Shown here in pieces: positions 1-8,345 of a DNA stretch of 64,000 nucleotides; the stretch's first letter is position 1; each line of letters opens with the position of its first letter. The notes under the pieces are model-generated. The model was not told the origin of the DNA. It was given only the letters and a program-made list of their open reading frames with translations, and made no database searches. Both the position numbers and the translations under genes were made by a program. Location: assembly GCF_000337775.1 (NCBI RefSeq), contig NZ_AOLQ01000004.1, forward strand, positions 62,001-126,000, read 5' to 3'. Origin of the DNA: Haloarcula vallismortis ATCC 29715 (GTDB lineage Archaea; Halobacteriota; Halobacteria; Halobacteriales; Haloarculaceae).

Positions 1-70
1 CGTCGCGCAAGGTGGGCATGTCATAACTCCGAGGGACAAAGATTAGACCCAGCCGGTTCTAGAGGGAGAT

Positions 71-364
71 ATGAGAGCGAAGCCGGAGTATCGCGACCGG
101 GACGACACGGAGGTTGCGGTGCTCGATGCGCTCGCTGACCGCCGCGACGAGGGGATGACCGTCTTCGAGCTCCGGTCGCGGACGGAAGAGAATATCGACC
201 GGATTGAGGACGCGCTCGCCGCTCTCAAGGCAGACGGCCTCATTGAGGTTGAGGACAACGGGGAGCGGACCGTCATTCTACCAGGCGAGGGCGTGGTGGG
301 GGAATCGCTGCCGGACGAAGACGAGTCGATTCTCGACCAGATTCGCAAGCGGCTCCCGTTGTAG
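71..364 (+). CDS. Small winged-helix-like haloarchaeal protein (DUF6432-like)
   Basis: A 97-residue acidic protein. Residues about 10-75 have the helix pattern of a winged helix: an AVLDALADR-type helix 1, a VFELRSRTEENIDRIEDALAAL helix-turn-helix-like stretch, then a two-strand wing (GLIEVEDNGERTVILPGEG). A purine-rich GGGAG lies just upstream of the ATG and supports this start. The C-terminus is a short charged helix. Such proteins are common in haloarchaea as orphan DNA-binding proteins with no known target. It converges with the rhodanese/MBL gene, so it is probably a single transcription unit. The DUF number is from memory; a DNA-binding role is inferred from fold pattern only. Confidence 0.75.
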   Translation: MRAKPEYRDRDDTEVAVLDALADRRDEGMTVFELRSRTEENIDRIEDALAALKADGLIEVEDNGERTVILPGEGVVGESLPDEDESILDQIRKRLPL

Positions 365-383
365 CTGCTGTCTCGTAGCGGTG

Positions 384-1562
384 TCACACCGCGTCCGACG
401 GCGCGGCCGCGCAGTTATTCGGGCCGAGTTCAAGCTCGAATGCCGTGTCGTCGTCGGCCGCCTCTGTTCCGAGATTGATGGCGATAATCTGCTCGAAGTT
501 GGCGGGCCGCGGCGGCATGTCGTCACAGACGTACTCGACGAAGGCATCGCGGTCCATCTCGAATGCTGGAAGTCGGTCGCGAAGAGTGGCAAGGGTCGCG
601 GTGAACGTGCCATCGGTCGCCGGCGTGGTCGACTCGCTGTAGTGGCCCGGGGCGACGAGTGTCTCGTCGGGGAGTGCAGCCAGTCGGTCGGTCAGCGTGC
701 GGTGGAGGTCCTGCGCGAGATCGCGAGCGCCGTCGGCCCCGGCTTCCAGATCTGGGCGAGCAACGCTGTCGAGAAAGACGCTGTCGCCGGCCAGAAGCAC
801 ATCGCCGATGGTGAAGCCGGTCATACCGGTGGTGTGGCCGGGCAGCGGGTGGGCTTCCAGTGTGGCCGACCCAACCCGTAGCGTTTCGCCGTCGGCGAGT
901 TCGGTTACGTCGTCGACGCCGCGGGCGACTGCCCGTTCGGAAAGCATCGCTTCGGCGTCGGTCTCGGCGGCGAGGCGGCGAACGCCGCTGACGTGGTCGG
1001 CGTGGACGTGCGTATCGATAGCGTACGTGAGCGAGGCGTCGCGGTCGGCGGCATCGGTGACGTACCGGTCGGTAAACGCTCGTAGCGGGTCGACGACGGC
1101 GGCCGAACCGTCGCTGACGATCATGTAGCCGAGACAGCCAGACGACCGACGGCGGTACTGGAGGACGGTCGTGGCGTCGCAGGGAACCTCGCGGGCCTCG
1201 TAGAGCCGCGCCCACCCCTCCATGCCGTCGCTGAGGTTCTGTGCCTCGAAGCCGTGTTCAGTCAGCAAGCCGGCGACGAAGGCGCTGGCCTCGCCGCGGC
1301 CACAGACGACCGTTATCGGGCCGGTGCCGGCGACATCGGCGACAACGTCGTCCACCTCGCCGGTCACCTTTGCCTGGAGGAACTTCGTAAATGGGAGCTG
1401 TGTCGTCGTCACCGATTCGCCGCGAATCCGCCACTGCTCGTACTCGTTGCGGTCGCGAACGTCGAGCAACCGGACCGATTCGCCGGTGTCGAGTTTCGAC
1501 TGCAACGCTGCTGCGGATAGTGACGGCGGGTCCGTCGGTGGGTCAGGGTAGCCATCGGCCAT
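384..1562 (-). CDS. Rhodanese domain fused to metallo-beta-lactamase hydrolase (persulfide dioxygenase-like)
   Basis: A 392-residue cytosolic protein with two domains. Residues about 15-125 are a rhodanese domain with the active-site loop CGRGEAS (Cys87), which would carry a persulfide. Residues about 130-350 are a metallo-beta-lactamase fold with THVHADH (185-190), LPGHTTGMTGF and LLAGDSVFLDSVARPDL, the signature of ETHE1/persulfide dioxygenases and related glyoxalase-II-like enzymes. The natural substrate is probably glutathione-like persulfide or another low-molecular-weight thiol persulfide, oxidised to sulfite. Domain order is the reverse of many bacterial fusions, where rhodanese is C-terminal. 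It stands alone and converges with the upstream wHTH gene. Function is inferred from the motifs; a glyoxalase II role cannot be excluded. Confidence 0.88.
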   Translation of the reverse strand: MADGYPDPPTDPPSLSAAALQSKLDTGESVRLLDVRDRNEYEQWRIRGESVTTTQLPFTKFLQAKVTGEVDDVVADVAGTGPITVVCGRGEASAFVAGLLTEHGFEAQNLSDGMEGWARLYEAREVPCDATTVLQYRRRSSGCLGYMIVSDGSAAVVDPLRAFTDRYVTDAADRDASLTYAIDTHVHADHVSGVRRLAAETDAEAMLSERAVARGVDDVTELADGETLRVGSATLEAHPLPGHTTGMTGFTIGDVLLAGDSVFLDSVARPDLEAGADGARDLAQDLHRTLTDRLAALPDETLVAPGHYSESTTPATDGTFTATLATLRDRLPAFEMDRDAFVEYVCDDMPPRPANFEQIIAINLGTEAADDDTAFELELGPNNCAAAPSDAV

Positions 1563-1632
1563 ACCGACTGTAGCGCTCCCCGGTGGATAAATCGGGCGGG
1601 GATTTCAAGCCACTGCCGCGCCCAGCGGACGT

Positions 1633-2235
1633 ATGGACGCCGAAGCCACCATCGACGCTGTCCGTGACCAGACCGAGACAGAGCGAGACAGACTGGGCTC
1701 GGACAAGGTGCTTATTGCAGCAACAGATGCGACACTGGAGACGGAAGCGGTGCTCACAGCAGCCGCGACCCGCGAGTCAGGGCTTGCAGACATACTCAGT
1801 CGGTGGGCTGCTGAGACAGACAGTAACGCAGCGACGCAGTTCGAGGGAGCTGCCGAGGCCGCGGCCGAGCGGGCGAACCGAATCGACGTAGATGCCGGTA
1901 ATCCGGATGGATTTATCGACCATCTCGAAACCGTTAGCGGGACTGCACAGCGCGTCGGGGCCGGTCTCATTGCCGCGCCACTGGTCGCCGACCGGTTCTA
2001 CCTGCAGGTGGTGAGCTTCTTCATCAACGAGGCGGACGAAGGACGGGCCGACACGTTCCGCGAGATTCGACGGGAGGCATCGGCACTCGACCACGGTGAA
2101 ACCGCACTCAAACACCTCTCGGAATCCGACCGCGAGACGGCAGCGGCGGCCGCGACCGAAGCCATCGATGCGGCGTACGACGACTACGCGAAAACGCTGG
2201 AGGCGATGGGGCTGGACCCGAAGCCTGTCTGCTAA
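1633..2235 (+). CDS. Alpha-helical haloarchaeal protein, function unknown
   Basis: A 200-residue, almost wholly helical acidic protein with no signal peptide or membrane segment. Its pattern of long helices with repeated Glu/His positions (AATDATLETEAVLTAAA, FEGAAEAAAERANR, DHGETALKHLSESDRETAAAA) is reminiscent of ferritin-like/rubrerythrin-type bundles. A complete pair of ExxH iron-binding motifs is not obvious, so catalytic activity is not claimed. In haloarchaeal genomes relatives have been labelled 'rubrerythrin-like' or 'transcription antitermination'; I cannot support either from sequence. Its stop codon overlaps by a few bases the 3' end of the converging ABC permease gene. Confidence 0.7.
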   Translation: MDAEATIDAVRDQTETERDRLGSDKVLIAATDATLETEAVLTAAATRESGLADILSRWAAETDSNAATQFEGAAEAAAERANRIDVDAGNPDGFIDHLETVSGTAQRVGAGLIAAPLVADRFYLQVVSFFINEADEGRADTFREIRREASALDHGETALKHLSESDRETAAAAATEAIDAAYDDYAKTLEAMGLDPKPVC

Positions 2236-3842
2236 TCGAGTCGGTAGGTCGCGACGCGGTTGGCGGCGTACAGGAAGCCGGCGACAGCGCCAGCGACGGC
2301 GATCCCGACGGTCGCCACCAGCCCGCCGCCGAGGAGCCACGTTGTGTCGACCGGGAGCGAGAACAGGTCACGGACGGCAAGCAGGTATGTCAGGCTCCCC
2401 GGCGCGACGGCCACACCGAAGATGAGGAAGTACAGCCCGAACGCCCAGCCGCTGGGGACCACAACTTCGTGACCCTGCACTGACGAGGACTCGAACTTCG
2501 GGAACACGACGCCGGCCCCGACAGCGATAGCCGGTGCGACGAGGGTCGCGACGAGTGTGACCGTGAGTCCGGCAGCGAGCGTAACCGGCGGTGTCCCGGC
2601 CGCGACGCCGAGGCCGGCGACCAGTAGCGTCGTGACAACGACGCCGGGGAGCGCGCCCGCGAGGACGAGCCCGGTGACGAACGCCCGGCCGGAGACGTTG
2701 GCAGTCAGCGTCAGCGGCAGCACGCCCTCCTCGCCACCGAGCGGATTGAGCGAGAACGCGGCACCGAACGCCGCCGCGCTGGCGAGACCGGCGGTGAGCG
2801 GGAGCGTCGGCGGCACCACCCGCTCCAGAATAACGATCTGGAGGTGATACACGAGGAAGAAAAACGGCATGACCGCGAACTGGACGGTGACGGGAGCTCG
2901 CTTGGCCCGGAGCCATGATTTCTGTGCGACGACCCGGGTCGCGGTTGGGACCCGTCCCGCCAGCAGACGGTCAGAGAGTGTTCGTTTGTCGGCGTCGAAC
3001 TCGTGGTCGGGCTGGACCGGGTCGGCATACCAGGTCTGCGCAGCTAGCCACAGACACGCGACTGCGCTGACCGGGAACGCTGCGAGGAGTCCCACCGTGG
3101 CGACGGCGGCCGCGACCGGATTGCCGCCATTTCCCAGCACGAGCAGGACCACGTCGGCGGGCCACGAGAGGGGCGACTGCGTCGCCAGCTGGAGCACGCG
3201 AAGCTGTATCGTCGGAACGGCCGTCATCGCGACCCAGCCAAGCGGGAGTACGAGCGAGACGGCGGCTCCGACGCTTGCGCGGTGACTCGCAACGAAGGCC
3301 GAGCGGTTCGCCACCAGTTTCGTCACCAACCCCAGACCGAAGCCGAGGACCGTCCCGAGCAGGGCAATCGCCACCGACCCGACGAGGGCCACGGCAGCGA
3401 CGAGTACCCCGGCAGCACCGACTACGAGTCCGCTTACCAGCGCCAGAATCGGGATGGTGAGCACGAACAACACTCGCCCGGCCTCGGCAGCGAGCAGCCC
3501 GGCCGCCGCGTCCTCGTAGGGAACCGTCGTCAGCAGTCCGTCGGCGGCGTCCGGCTCGCCGGCCGACTTCACCGTGTGCTGAAGCGTGAAGAAGCCAACA
3601 AACCCGAGCAGCCCGACGATTCCCGCCGTCGTCGCAAGCCTGACTGTCTGGGGGTCGCTGTCAGCGATGAAGCCGCCGAAAAAGAACGCCCCTGCGCCGA
3701 TAGCGAGGCTGTATACGATGATGCCCAGCCCGCTGCCCAGCAGCAGCAGCGTCCCGCGTGTCGTGCCCATGAGCTTGCGCCAAGTGCGCCGCAGTTCCGT
3801 CCGGGCTATCAGGCGCGTTCGCCGTCCGTTTGGCCGTCTCAT
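2232..3842 (-). CDS. ABC-2-like multi-spanning permease of a two-gene exporter
   Basis: A 536-residue integral membrane protein with roughly twelve hydrophobic segments. It begins with a basic N-terminus (RRPNGRRTRLIARTELRRTWRK) typical of ABC-2 type permeases, in which the first cytoplasmic stretch precedes TM1. Its ATG overlaps the stop codon of the ATPase gene (ATGA overlap), so the two are translationally coupled and should form one transporter. Substrate is unknown; haloarchaeal ATPase/permease pairs of this kind are thought to export drugs, lipids or peptides. No extracytoplasmic binding protein is nearby, in line with an exporter. Confidence 0.85.
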   Translation of the reverse strand: MRRPNGRRTRLIARTELRRTWRKLMGTTRGTLLLLGSGLGIIVYSLAIGAGAFFFGGFIADSDPQTVRLATTAGIVGLLGFVGFFTLQHTVKSAGEPDAADGLLTTVPYEDAAAGLLAAEAGRVLFVLTIPILALVSGLVVGAAGVLVAAVALVGSVAIALLGTVLGFGLGLVTKLVANRSAFVASHRASVGAAVSLVLPLGWVAMTAVPTIQLRVLQLATQSPLSWPADVVLLVLGNGGNPVAAAVATVGLLAAFPVSAVACLWLAAQTWYADPVQPDHEFDADKRTLSDRLLAGRVPTATRVVAQKSWLRAKRAPVTVQFAVMPFFFLVYHLQIVILERVVPPTLPLTAGLASAAAFGAAFSLNPLGGEEGVLPLTLTANVSGRAFVTGLVLAGALPGVVVTTLLVAGLGVAAGTPPVTLAAGLTVTLVATLVAPAIAVGAGVVFPKFESSSVQGHEVVVPSGWAFGLYFLIFGVAVAPGSLTYLLAVRDLFSLPVDTTWLLGGGLVATVGIAVAGAVAGFLYAANRVATYRLD

Positions 3843-4579
3843 CGTGCGTCCGGCTGCTCGCTGGTCACGTCGAGGAACACGTCTTCGAGCGTGCTGCCCG
3901 TCTCGACGCCCTCGGTCAGTTCGGCCGGTGTGCCCTCCGCGACGAGGTCCCCGTCGTACAGGACACCGACGGTATCGGCCAACTCCTCGACGACAGGAAG
4001 GATGTGCGTCGAGAGAAAGACCGTCGTCTCTGCGGCCGCAACCTCGCTGATGGTGTCACGCACTGTCCGGGCCGCTCGCGGGTCCAGTCCTGAGGTCGGT
4101 TCGTCCAGAAAGAGCACGTCGGGGTCGTGTAACAGCGCCTGGACCAGCCCGAGTTTCTGTTTCATCCCCTTCGAGTACGTCTCGACGCGCCGGTCGGCAT
4201 CCTCGTCGAGGTCGAACCGGTCGAGCAACGATTCCACGCGGCCCCAGTCCTCGTGCCCGCGCAGGCCGGCGACGTACTCCAACTGCTCGCGCCCGGTAAG
4301 TTCGTCGTACAGCGGCGGCTCTTCCGGCAGGAAGCCGATGTGTTCGACCACCGCGGCGCGGTCGGCGACCGACTCGCCCGCGACTCGCGCGGTGCCGCTT
4401 GTCGGGGTCGTCAGCGTCGTCAGGATGCGAATCGTCGAGGTCTTTCCTGCGCCGTTGGGGCCGAGAAAGCCGAAGACGCTCCCGCGTGGGACCGTCAGGT
4501 CGAGGTCCGCTATCGCTGAGACCCCACTGTAGCGCTTCGTCAACCCCTCGGTGACGATTGCGGGTGCTGGAGGGCACAT
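3839..4579 (-). CDS. ABC transporter ATP-binding protein (ABC-2 exporter type)
   Basis: A cytoplasmic nucleotide-binding subunit of about 246 residues. It contains a Walker A (FLGPNGAGKTSTIR), a Q-loop (LPEEPPLYDELTGREQL), an ABC signature region (TYSKGMKQKLGL), Walker B with LFLDEPTSGLDPR, and the switch histidine (LSTHIL). The order and spacing match CcmA/DrrA-like ATPases of ABC-2 exporters. The start chosen is the internal Met beginning MCPPAPAIVTEGLTKRY; the open frame continues 18 codons upstream (to 4633), but that extension is Arg/Ser-rich and unlike the family. It overlaps the following permease gene by four bases. Confidence 0.93.
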   Translation of the reverse strand: MCPPAPAIVTEGLTKRYSGVSAIADLDLTVPRGSVFGFLGPNGAGKTSTIRILTTLTTPTSGTARVAGESVADRAAVVEHIGFLPEEPPLYDELTGREQLEYVAGLRGHEDWGRVESLLDRFDLDEDADRRVETYSKGMKQKLGLVQALLHDPDVLFLDEPTSGLDPRAARTVRDTISEVAAAETTVFLSTHILPVVEELADTVGVLYDGDLVAEGTPAELTEGVETGSTLEDVFLDVTSEQPDAR

Positions 4580-4654
4580 ACTGACACTGCCGTTTCGACT
4601 GGGAAAAGGTCTTGCTGTTGTCGAGTGCCGCATCCAAACGCCAGTTTGCCGAGG

Positions 4655-6028
4655 TTACTCTTCGACGGCTGCGTCGGCGGAATCGGCCTCAGCGTCCTCG
4701 TCTTCGTCATCGTCATCGGGATTCTCTACCACCTCAATGCCGCGGTTGTTGACCGCAGACGGGTCCAGACCGACCTCCTGCAGGAAGTTCTTGTACTCCC
4801 GTTCGCACTGCTCGGCATCCTTCTGGCGGTCGCTGGCCCGATCACACAGCGCGACGAGGTCCTCGGGCACGTCGTTCGTGTAGACGATCCAGTGGTTGAT
4901 GAGGTCAGAGAGCCGCCGAATCGGCGAGGTGAAGTGCCCGTAAATCTCGAAGTTCAGGGCGTGGTGGCCGCCGAAGGGGTCGTTCATGTACTTCGCACGG
5001 GGCATCACCTTCATCACGGCCCACTGGATTTTATCGAGCTGGCGGCCGGGTGCCTGTTCGAGCGTGGCGTTGACGGCCTTCCGCGGGTCGTCCCAGGCGT
5101 CGCCGGGGATGGAGACGCCGTCGAGTTCCTGAATCTCGACCAGCGCCTCGTCCCACTCGTCGGGACTGGGCTGTGGGTGGACCCGATACATCGCCTCGAC
5201 TCCGCGGTCCCACATCAGCTCGTGCGTGACGGCCTTGTTCGCCTTCAGCATGCACTCCTCGATGATGGTGTGGGCACGGTCACGCGCGGGGTTGAGCACG
5301 AGTGACCCCTCCTCCTTGCGTTGTTCGTGCATCGCGTCAGCCAGTTCCCAGACGCGCTCGGTCTTCTCCGCGAGGTCGACGCTCTGGTCTTCTAGCACGT
5401 CCTCTGCGGTCTCTGGCTCGTCCAGCAGGCGCTCGGCCTCGGTGTAAGTCAGCCGGGCGTCGCTACGGATGACGGACTTGTAGATGTTGATCTCCTCGTA
5501 GCCGAGATTCTCCTTGTCGAGGTGCATCTCGACGGTGTGGGCCAGGCGGTCCTCGTTGGGGACCAGTGAACAGACGGTCTCGGCGAGGACGGGCGGCAGC
5601 ATATGGACGGTGTAGGCCGGCAGGTAGACCGTGTTTCCGCGCTCAACGGCCTGCTCCCACATCTTCGTGTCGGGGTTGACGTAGTGGGTCACGTCGGCGA
5701 TGTGGACCCAGAGGACGATCTCGTCCTCGCGCTCCTCGATGGAGATGGCGTCGTCGAAGTCCTGGGCGTCGATGGGGTCAGTCGTCCAGGTCGTCATCTC
5801 CCGGAGGTCCCGCCGCTCGTCGACTTCCTCCTCAATTTCAGCCTGCACGTCCTGCGTGCGCTCTCTGGCTTCTTCAAGTACCTCGGGTGGGAACTCGTCG
5901 GGGATGCCGAACTTCTCGAACAGTTCCTCGCGTTTGTTCTCCAGATGCCGGGCCATCTCCTCGTCAATCTGAACGGGACCTTGTCCCTCGGCGGTCCCGG
6001 CGGCCGCCTGCGCGTCCTCTGTAGTCAT
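4655..6028 (-). CDS. rnr: RNase R/RNase II-type 3'-5' exoribonuclease (RNB domain)
   Basis: A 457-residue protein that is essentially a bare RNB catalytic domain. The catalytic aspartates lie in DPIDAQDFDDAIS (residues about 84-96), followed by VLWVHIADVTHYV and, near residue 370, YGHFTSPIRRLSDLINH, all hallmark RNB motifs. It degrades single-stranded RNA from the 3' end. The cold-shock and S1 RNA-binding domains of bacterial RNase R (around 800 residues) are absent; an acidic, low-complexity tail takes their place. Haloarchaea lack the archaeal exosome and rely on such an RNase R-like enzyme; it is reported essential in Haloferax volcanii. Upstream of the RNB core is a short charged coiled-coil-like region. 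Confidence 0.95.
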   Translation of the reverse strand: MTTEDAQAAAGTAEGQGPVQIDEEMARHLENKREELFEKFGIPDEFPPEVLEEARERTQDVQAEIEEEVDERRDLREMTTWTTDPIDAQDFDDAISIEEREDEIVLWVHIADVTHYVNPDTKMWEQAVERGNTVYLPAYTVHMLPPVLAETVCSLVPNEDRLAHTVEMHLDKENLGYEEINIYKSVIRSDARLTYTEAERLLDEPETAEDVLEDQSVDLAEKTERVWELADAMHEQRKEEGSLVLNPARDRAHTIIEECMLKANKAVTHELMWDRGVEAMYRVHPQPSPDEWDEALVEIQELDGVSIPGDAWDDPRKAVNATLEQAPGRQLDKIQWAVMKVMPRAKYMNDPFGGHHALNFEIYGHFTSPIRRLSDLINHWIVYTNDVPEDLVALCDRASDRQKDAEQCEREYKNFLQEVGLDPSAVNNRGIEVVENPDDDDEDEDAEADSADAAVEE

Positions 6029-6094
6029 GTCACCCGGTACGAACAGGGCGTAGTTAGGGCTGTCGGGGTGGGACTGGACCGTGGCTCCCGCGTC

Positions 6095-6379
6095 TCATTC
6101 CCTGTGCGCGTCGCCCTCGGACAGTTCTCGGAACCGTTTCAGGAACGTCTCTTGGTCGGCCTCGCCGGCCCCAGCGGCGTCGAGCGTCGTTTCGAGGCCG
6201 TCCCGTGGTTGTTGGCACAGCTCGGCAAAACAGGTTTTACAGAGGTATTCGAACTCCTTGTTCCGGCGGTCCCATCGGTCGCCGTGTTTGTCGTACTCGC
6301 GGGCCTCGGACCGTGGGATGGACTCGCCACACGCGATGCAGGTGACTGACTCCCCCCGGGAACTCCGGGACCCGAACAT
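6095..6379 (-). CDS. Small four-cysteine zinc-ribbon protein
   Basis: A protein of about 94 residues whose N-terminal half forms a treble-clef or zinc-ribbon-like unit: CIACGESIPRSEAREYDKH, then YLCKTCFAELC. The C-terminal half is an acidic helix (ADQETFLKRFRELSEGD). The start MFGSRSSRGES is preferred over a start 27 codons upstream, whose added residues are basic and Cys-containing, unlike haloarchaeal coding sequence. It is divergent from the Bat-like regulator 130 bases away. Function is unknown; conserved in haloarchaea as a hypothetical protein to my knowledge. Confidence 0.75.
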   Translation of the reverse strand: MFGSRSSRGESVTCIACGESIPRSEAREYDKHGDRWDRRNKEFEYLCKTCFAELCQQPRDGLETTLDAAGAGEADQETFLKRFRELSEGDAHRE

Positions 6380-6508
6380 ACCTACGGGTTGCGGGCGACA
6401 GCGTTTAGAGGTTTTCGCACAGGCAACAGTCCCCCGTTTTCGGGCCACACGTTTATTCACCCGCCGCTATTACACAGGGTATCGGCTATTCGCAGCCAGG
6501 GACACTGA

Positions 6509-8089
6509 ATGAAGCCACCAGAGACACTCGCTCACTCGACGTTGGACACGCTACCCATCAATATCGCTGTCCTCGACGACGAGGGGACGATCCTGTTCAC
6601 GAACCGCGCTTGGCGGAAGTTCGCGGGCGACGAGGACGGGGAGATGGAGGGGACAAACTACTTCACGACGACTGATGTCGACGCTGACGAATACGCCGGA
6701 CAGGCAGTCGGGGGCATCGAATCGGTCATCGACGGCGAGCAGGACCTGTTCACGATGGAGTACCCGTGTCACTCTCCGGAGGAGAAACAGTGGTTTCTGA
6801 TGCGGGTCGCACCGTTACCCGACGACGAGGCCGGGAGCGCAGTCGTTGCACACATCGATATCACCCAGCGGAAGCTCGCCGAACTGGCGGCCGAGCGACG
6901 GAGCGAGGAGCTCAAAGCCGAACGCCAGAACCTCAAACAGCTCGTCGACCGGGTCGACGGGCTGTTGAAGGCAGTGATGGGTGATGTACTGACCGTCGAT
7001 TCACGCGAGGCCATCCAGCAGACCGTCTGTGACCGGCTGGCCGAAGTCGACTCCTACCAGTTCGCATGGGTCTCCGAACTGGACCTGCGCGATGAGACGC
7101 TGTCGTCGACGGCGCTCTCCGCGGACCACCCGACAACGCTATCTATCCCGCTTGATGCAGACGATCCGGTCGCGGAGGCGGCTCGAACCGAGGAGATGCA
7201 GGTGGTGACCGGTGACATCGACGAGCAACACAGCCGGCTCGCCGACTCCGACGTGGCATCGGTCGCGGCAGTCCCGCTCGTCTCCGGCGAGTCACTGTAC
7301 GGCGTCCTCACCGTCTACGCCGACAGCGACGACGTGTTCGACCCCCGTGAACAGGCCGTACTGGGGACTATCGGCCGGGCGACTGCGGCGGCCATCGACG
7401 CCCGCGAGACCAGCCGGCTGCTGACCGCTGACAACGTCACCGAGCTCGAACTGAAGGTCACCGACCCCGACGTGTTCTACATCGATGTGGCGAGCGAACT
7501 CGGCTGCTCGATGGAGTACGGCGGGAGCGTCCCCGACGGCGAGGAGACGGTGATGTTCTTCCTCGTCGAGACGGACGACCCCTCGGCAGTCTGTGCCGTC
7601 GCCGCCGACCACCCGCAGGTCTCGGGCGTCTCGCACGTCTCGACGGCGGACTCCTCGGCACTGTTCGAATTCACCGTCTCGGACCCGCCGGTCGTCTCTG
7701 TCGTCGCCGACCGCGGGGCCCAGACGGGCGATATCCTCGTTGAACCGGGACAGGCGACGGTCACTGTTGCGCTCCCGGCCTCGATGGAGACCCGGAGCGT
7801 GGTCGAGCAGGTCCGCGGCCGGTATCCGGAGACGGAACTGCTCTCCGTGCGGGAACGGGACGAACCGCCCGTCTCCCGGCAGGCCTTTATCGCAAACGTC
7901 GAGGACCGGTTGACCAATCGCCAGCTAACGGCGCTCCGGAAAGGGTTTCTCGGCGGCTTCTTCGACTGGCCGCGCGATGTCTCCGGCGAGCAACTGGCCG
8001 AGTCGATGGACATCTGCCCGTCGACGTTTCATCAGCACCTCCGTGCTGGTGAGCGAAAGTTATTGGAAGAAGTGTTCGAAAACTGGTAA
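6509..8089 (+). CDS. bat: Bacterioopsin-activator (Bat) homologue: PAS-GAF-HTH regulator
   Basis: A 526-residue transcription factor. Residues about 10-120 form a PAS domain (INIAVLDDEGTILFTNRAWRKFAG). A charged coiled coil (ELAAERRSEELKAERQNLKQL) follows, then a GAF domain (about 150-300), a Bat-type coupling domain (about 305-460) and a C-terminal HTH-10 (LTNRQLTALRKGFLGGFFDW, CPSTFHQHL). Domain order and length match Halobacterium Bat, which senses low oxygen and light and activates bop, brp and crtB1. Its position next to crtB, the lycopene cyclase and blh strongly supports the assignment. Expected targets in this window are the bop promoter near 44.8 kb and the crtB promoter. The DNA contact sites proposed below are inferred. 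Confidence 0.92.
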   Translation: MKPPETLAHSTLDTLPINIAVLDDEGTILFTNRAWRKFAGDEDGEMEGTNYFTTTDVDADEYAGQAVGGIESVIDGEQDLFTMEYPCHSPEEKQWFLMRVAPLPDDEAGSAVVAHIDITQRKLAELAAERRSEELKAERQNLKQLVDRVDGLLKAVMGDVLTVDSREAIQQTVCDRLAEVDSYQFAWVSELDLRDETLSSTALSADHPTTLSIPLDADDPVAEAARTEEMQVVTGDIDEQHSRLADSDVASVAAVPLVSGESLYGVLTVYADSDDVFDPREQAVLGTIGRATAAAIDARETSRLLTADNVTELELKVTDPDVFYIDVASELGCSMEYGGSVPDGEETVMFFLVETDDPSAVCAVAADHPQVSGVSHVSTADSSALFEFTVSDPPVVSVVADRGAQTGDILVEPGQATVTVALPASMETRSVVEQVRGRYPETELLSVRERDEPPVSRQAFIANVEDRLTNRQLTALRKGFLGGFFDWPRDVSGEQLAESMDICPSTFHQHLRAGERKLLEEVFENW

Positions 8090-8136
8090 CCAGTGCTTCC
8101 GAACCTCGCTCTCGACGGCGGACTCCTGACGCGGTT

Positions 8137-8163
8137 CCCGAAGCAGTTTGGTAGTCTACTTAT
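8137..8163 (+). promoter_or_regulatory. Possible Bat-type upstream activating sequence and TATA before crtB
   Basis: The 15-base stretch CCCGAAGCAGTTTGG (8137-8151) resembles the bop UAS consensus as I remember it (ACC-N7-TTnGG type): the central AG and the TTnGG half agree, the first base does not. A TATA-like ACTTATG begins six bases downstream, similar to the spacing at the bop promoter. It implies a leader of about 160 nt before crtB. A second AT-rich element (8177-8184) could be the true TATA box, so the call is weak. Confidence 0.35.
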
Positions 8164-8345
8164 GCGGATAACAACCATATATACATGTAGTGATACCGAA
8201 CCAGTGTCCTATCTGTCGTCAGCGAGTGAACAGGACACACCGCCCCGTGATACCGGTACAACCACGGGCCGACCGGACCAGTACGCACAGCCTCCCGACA
8301 AGCGCGCGACGCATCGTCCGCCGAATGACTTCCAGATAGCTTTCA

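Noticed and set aside
3282-4532. 416-codon plus-strand frame across the ABC permease and ATPase
   Set aside because: Shadow of the two minus-strand ABC genes; product is Ser/Arg-rich.
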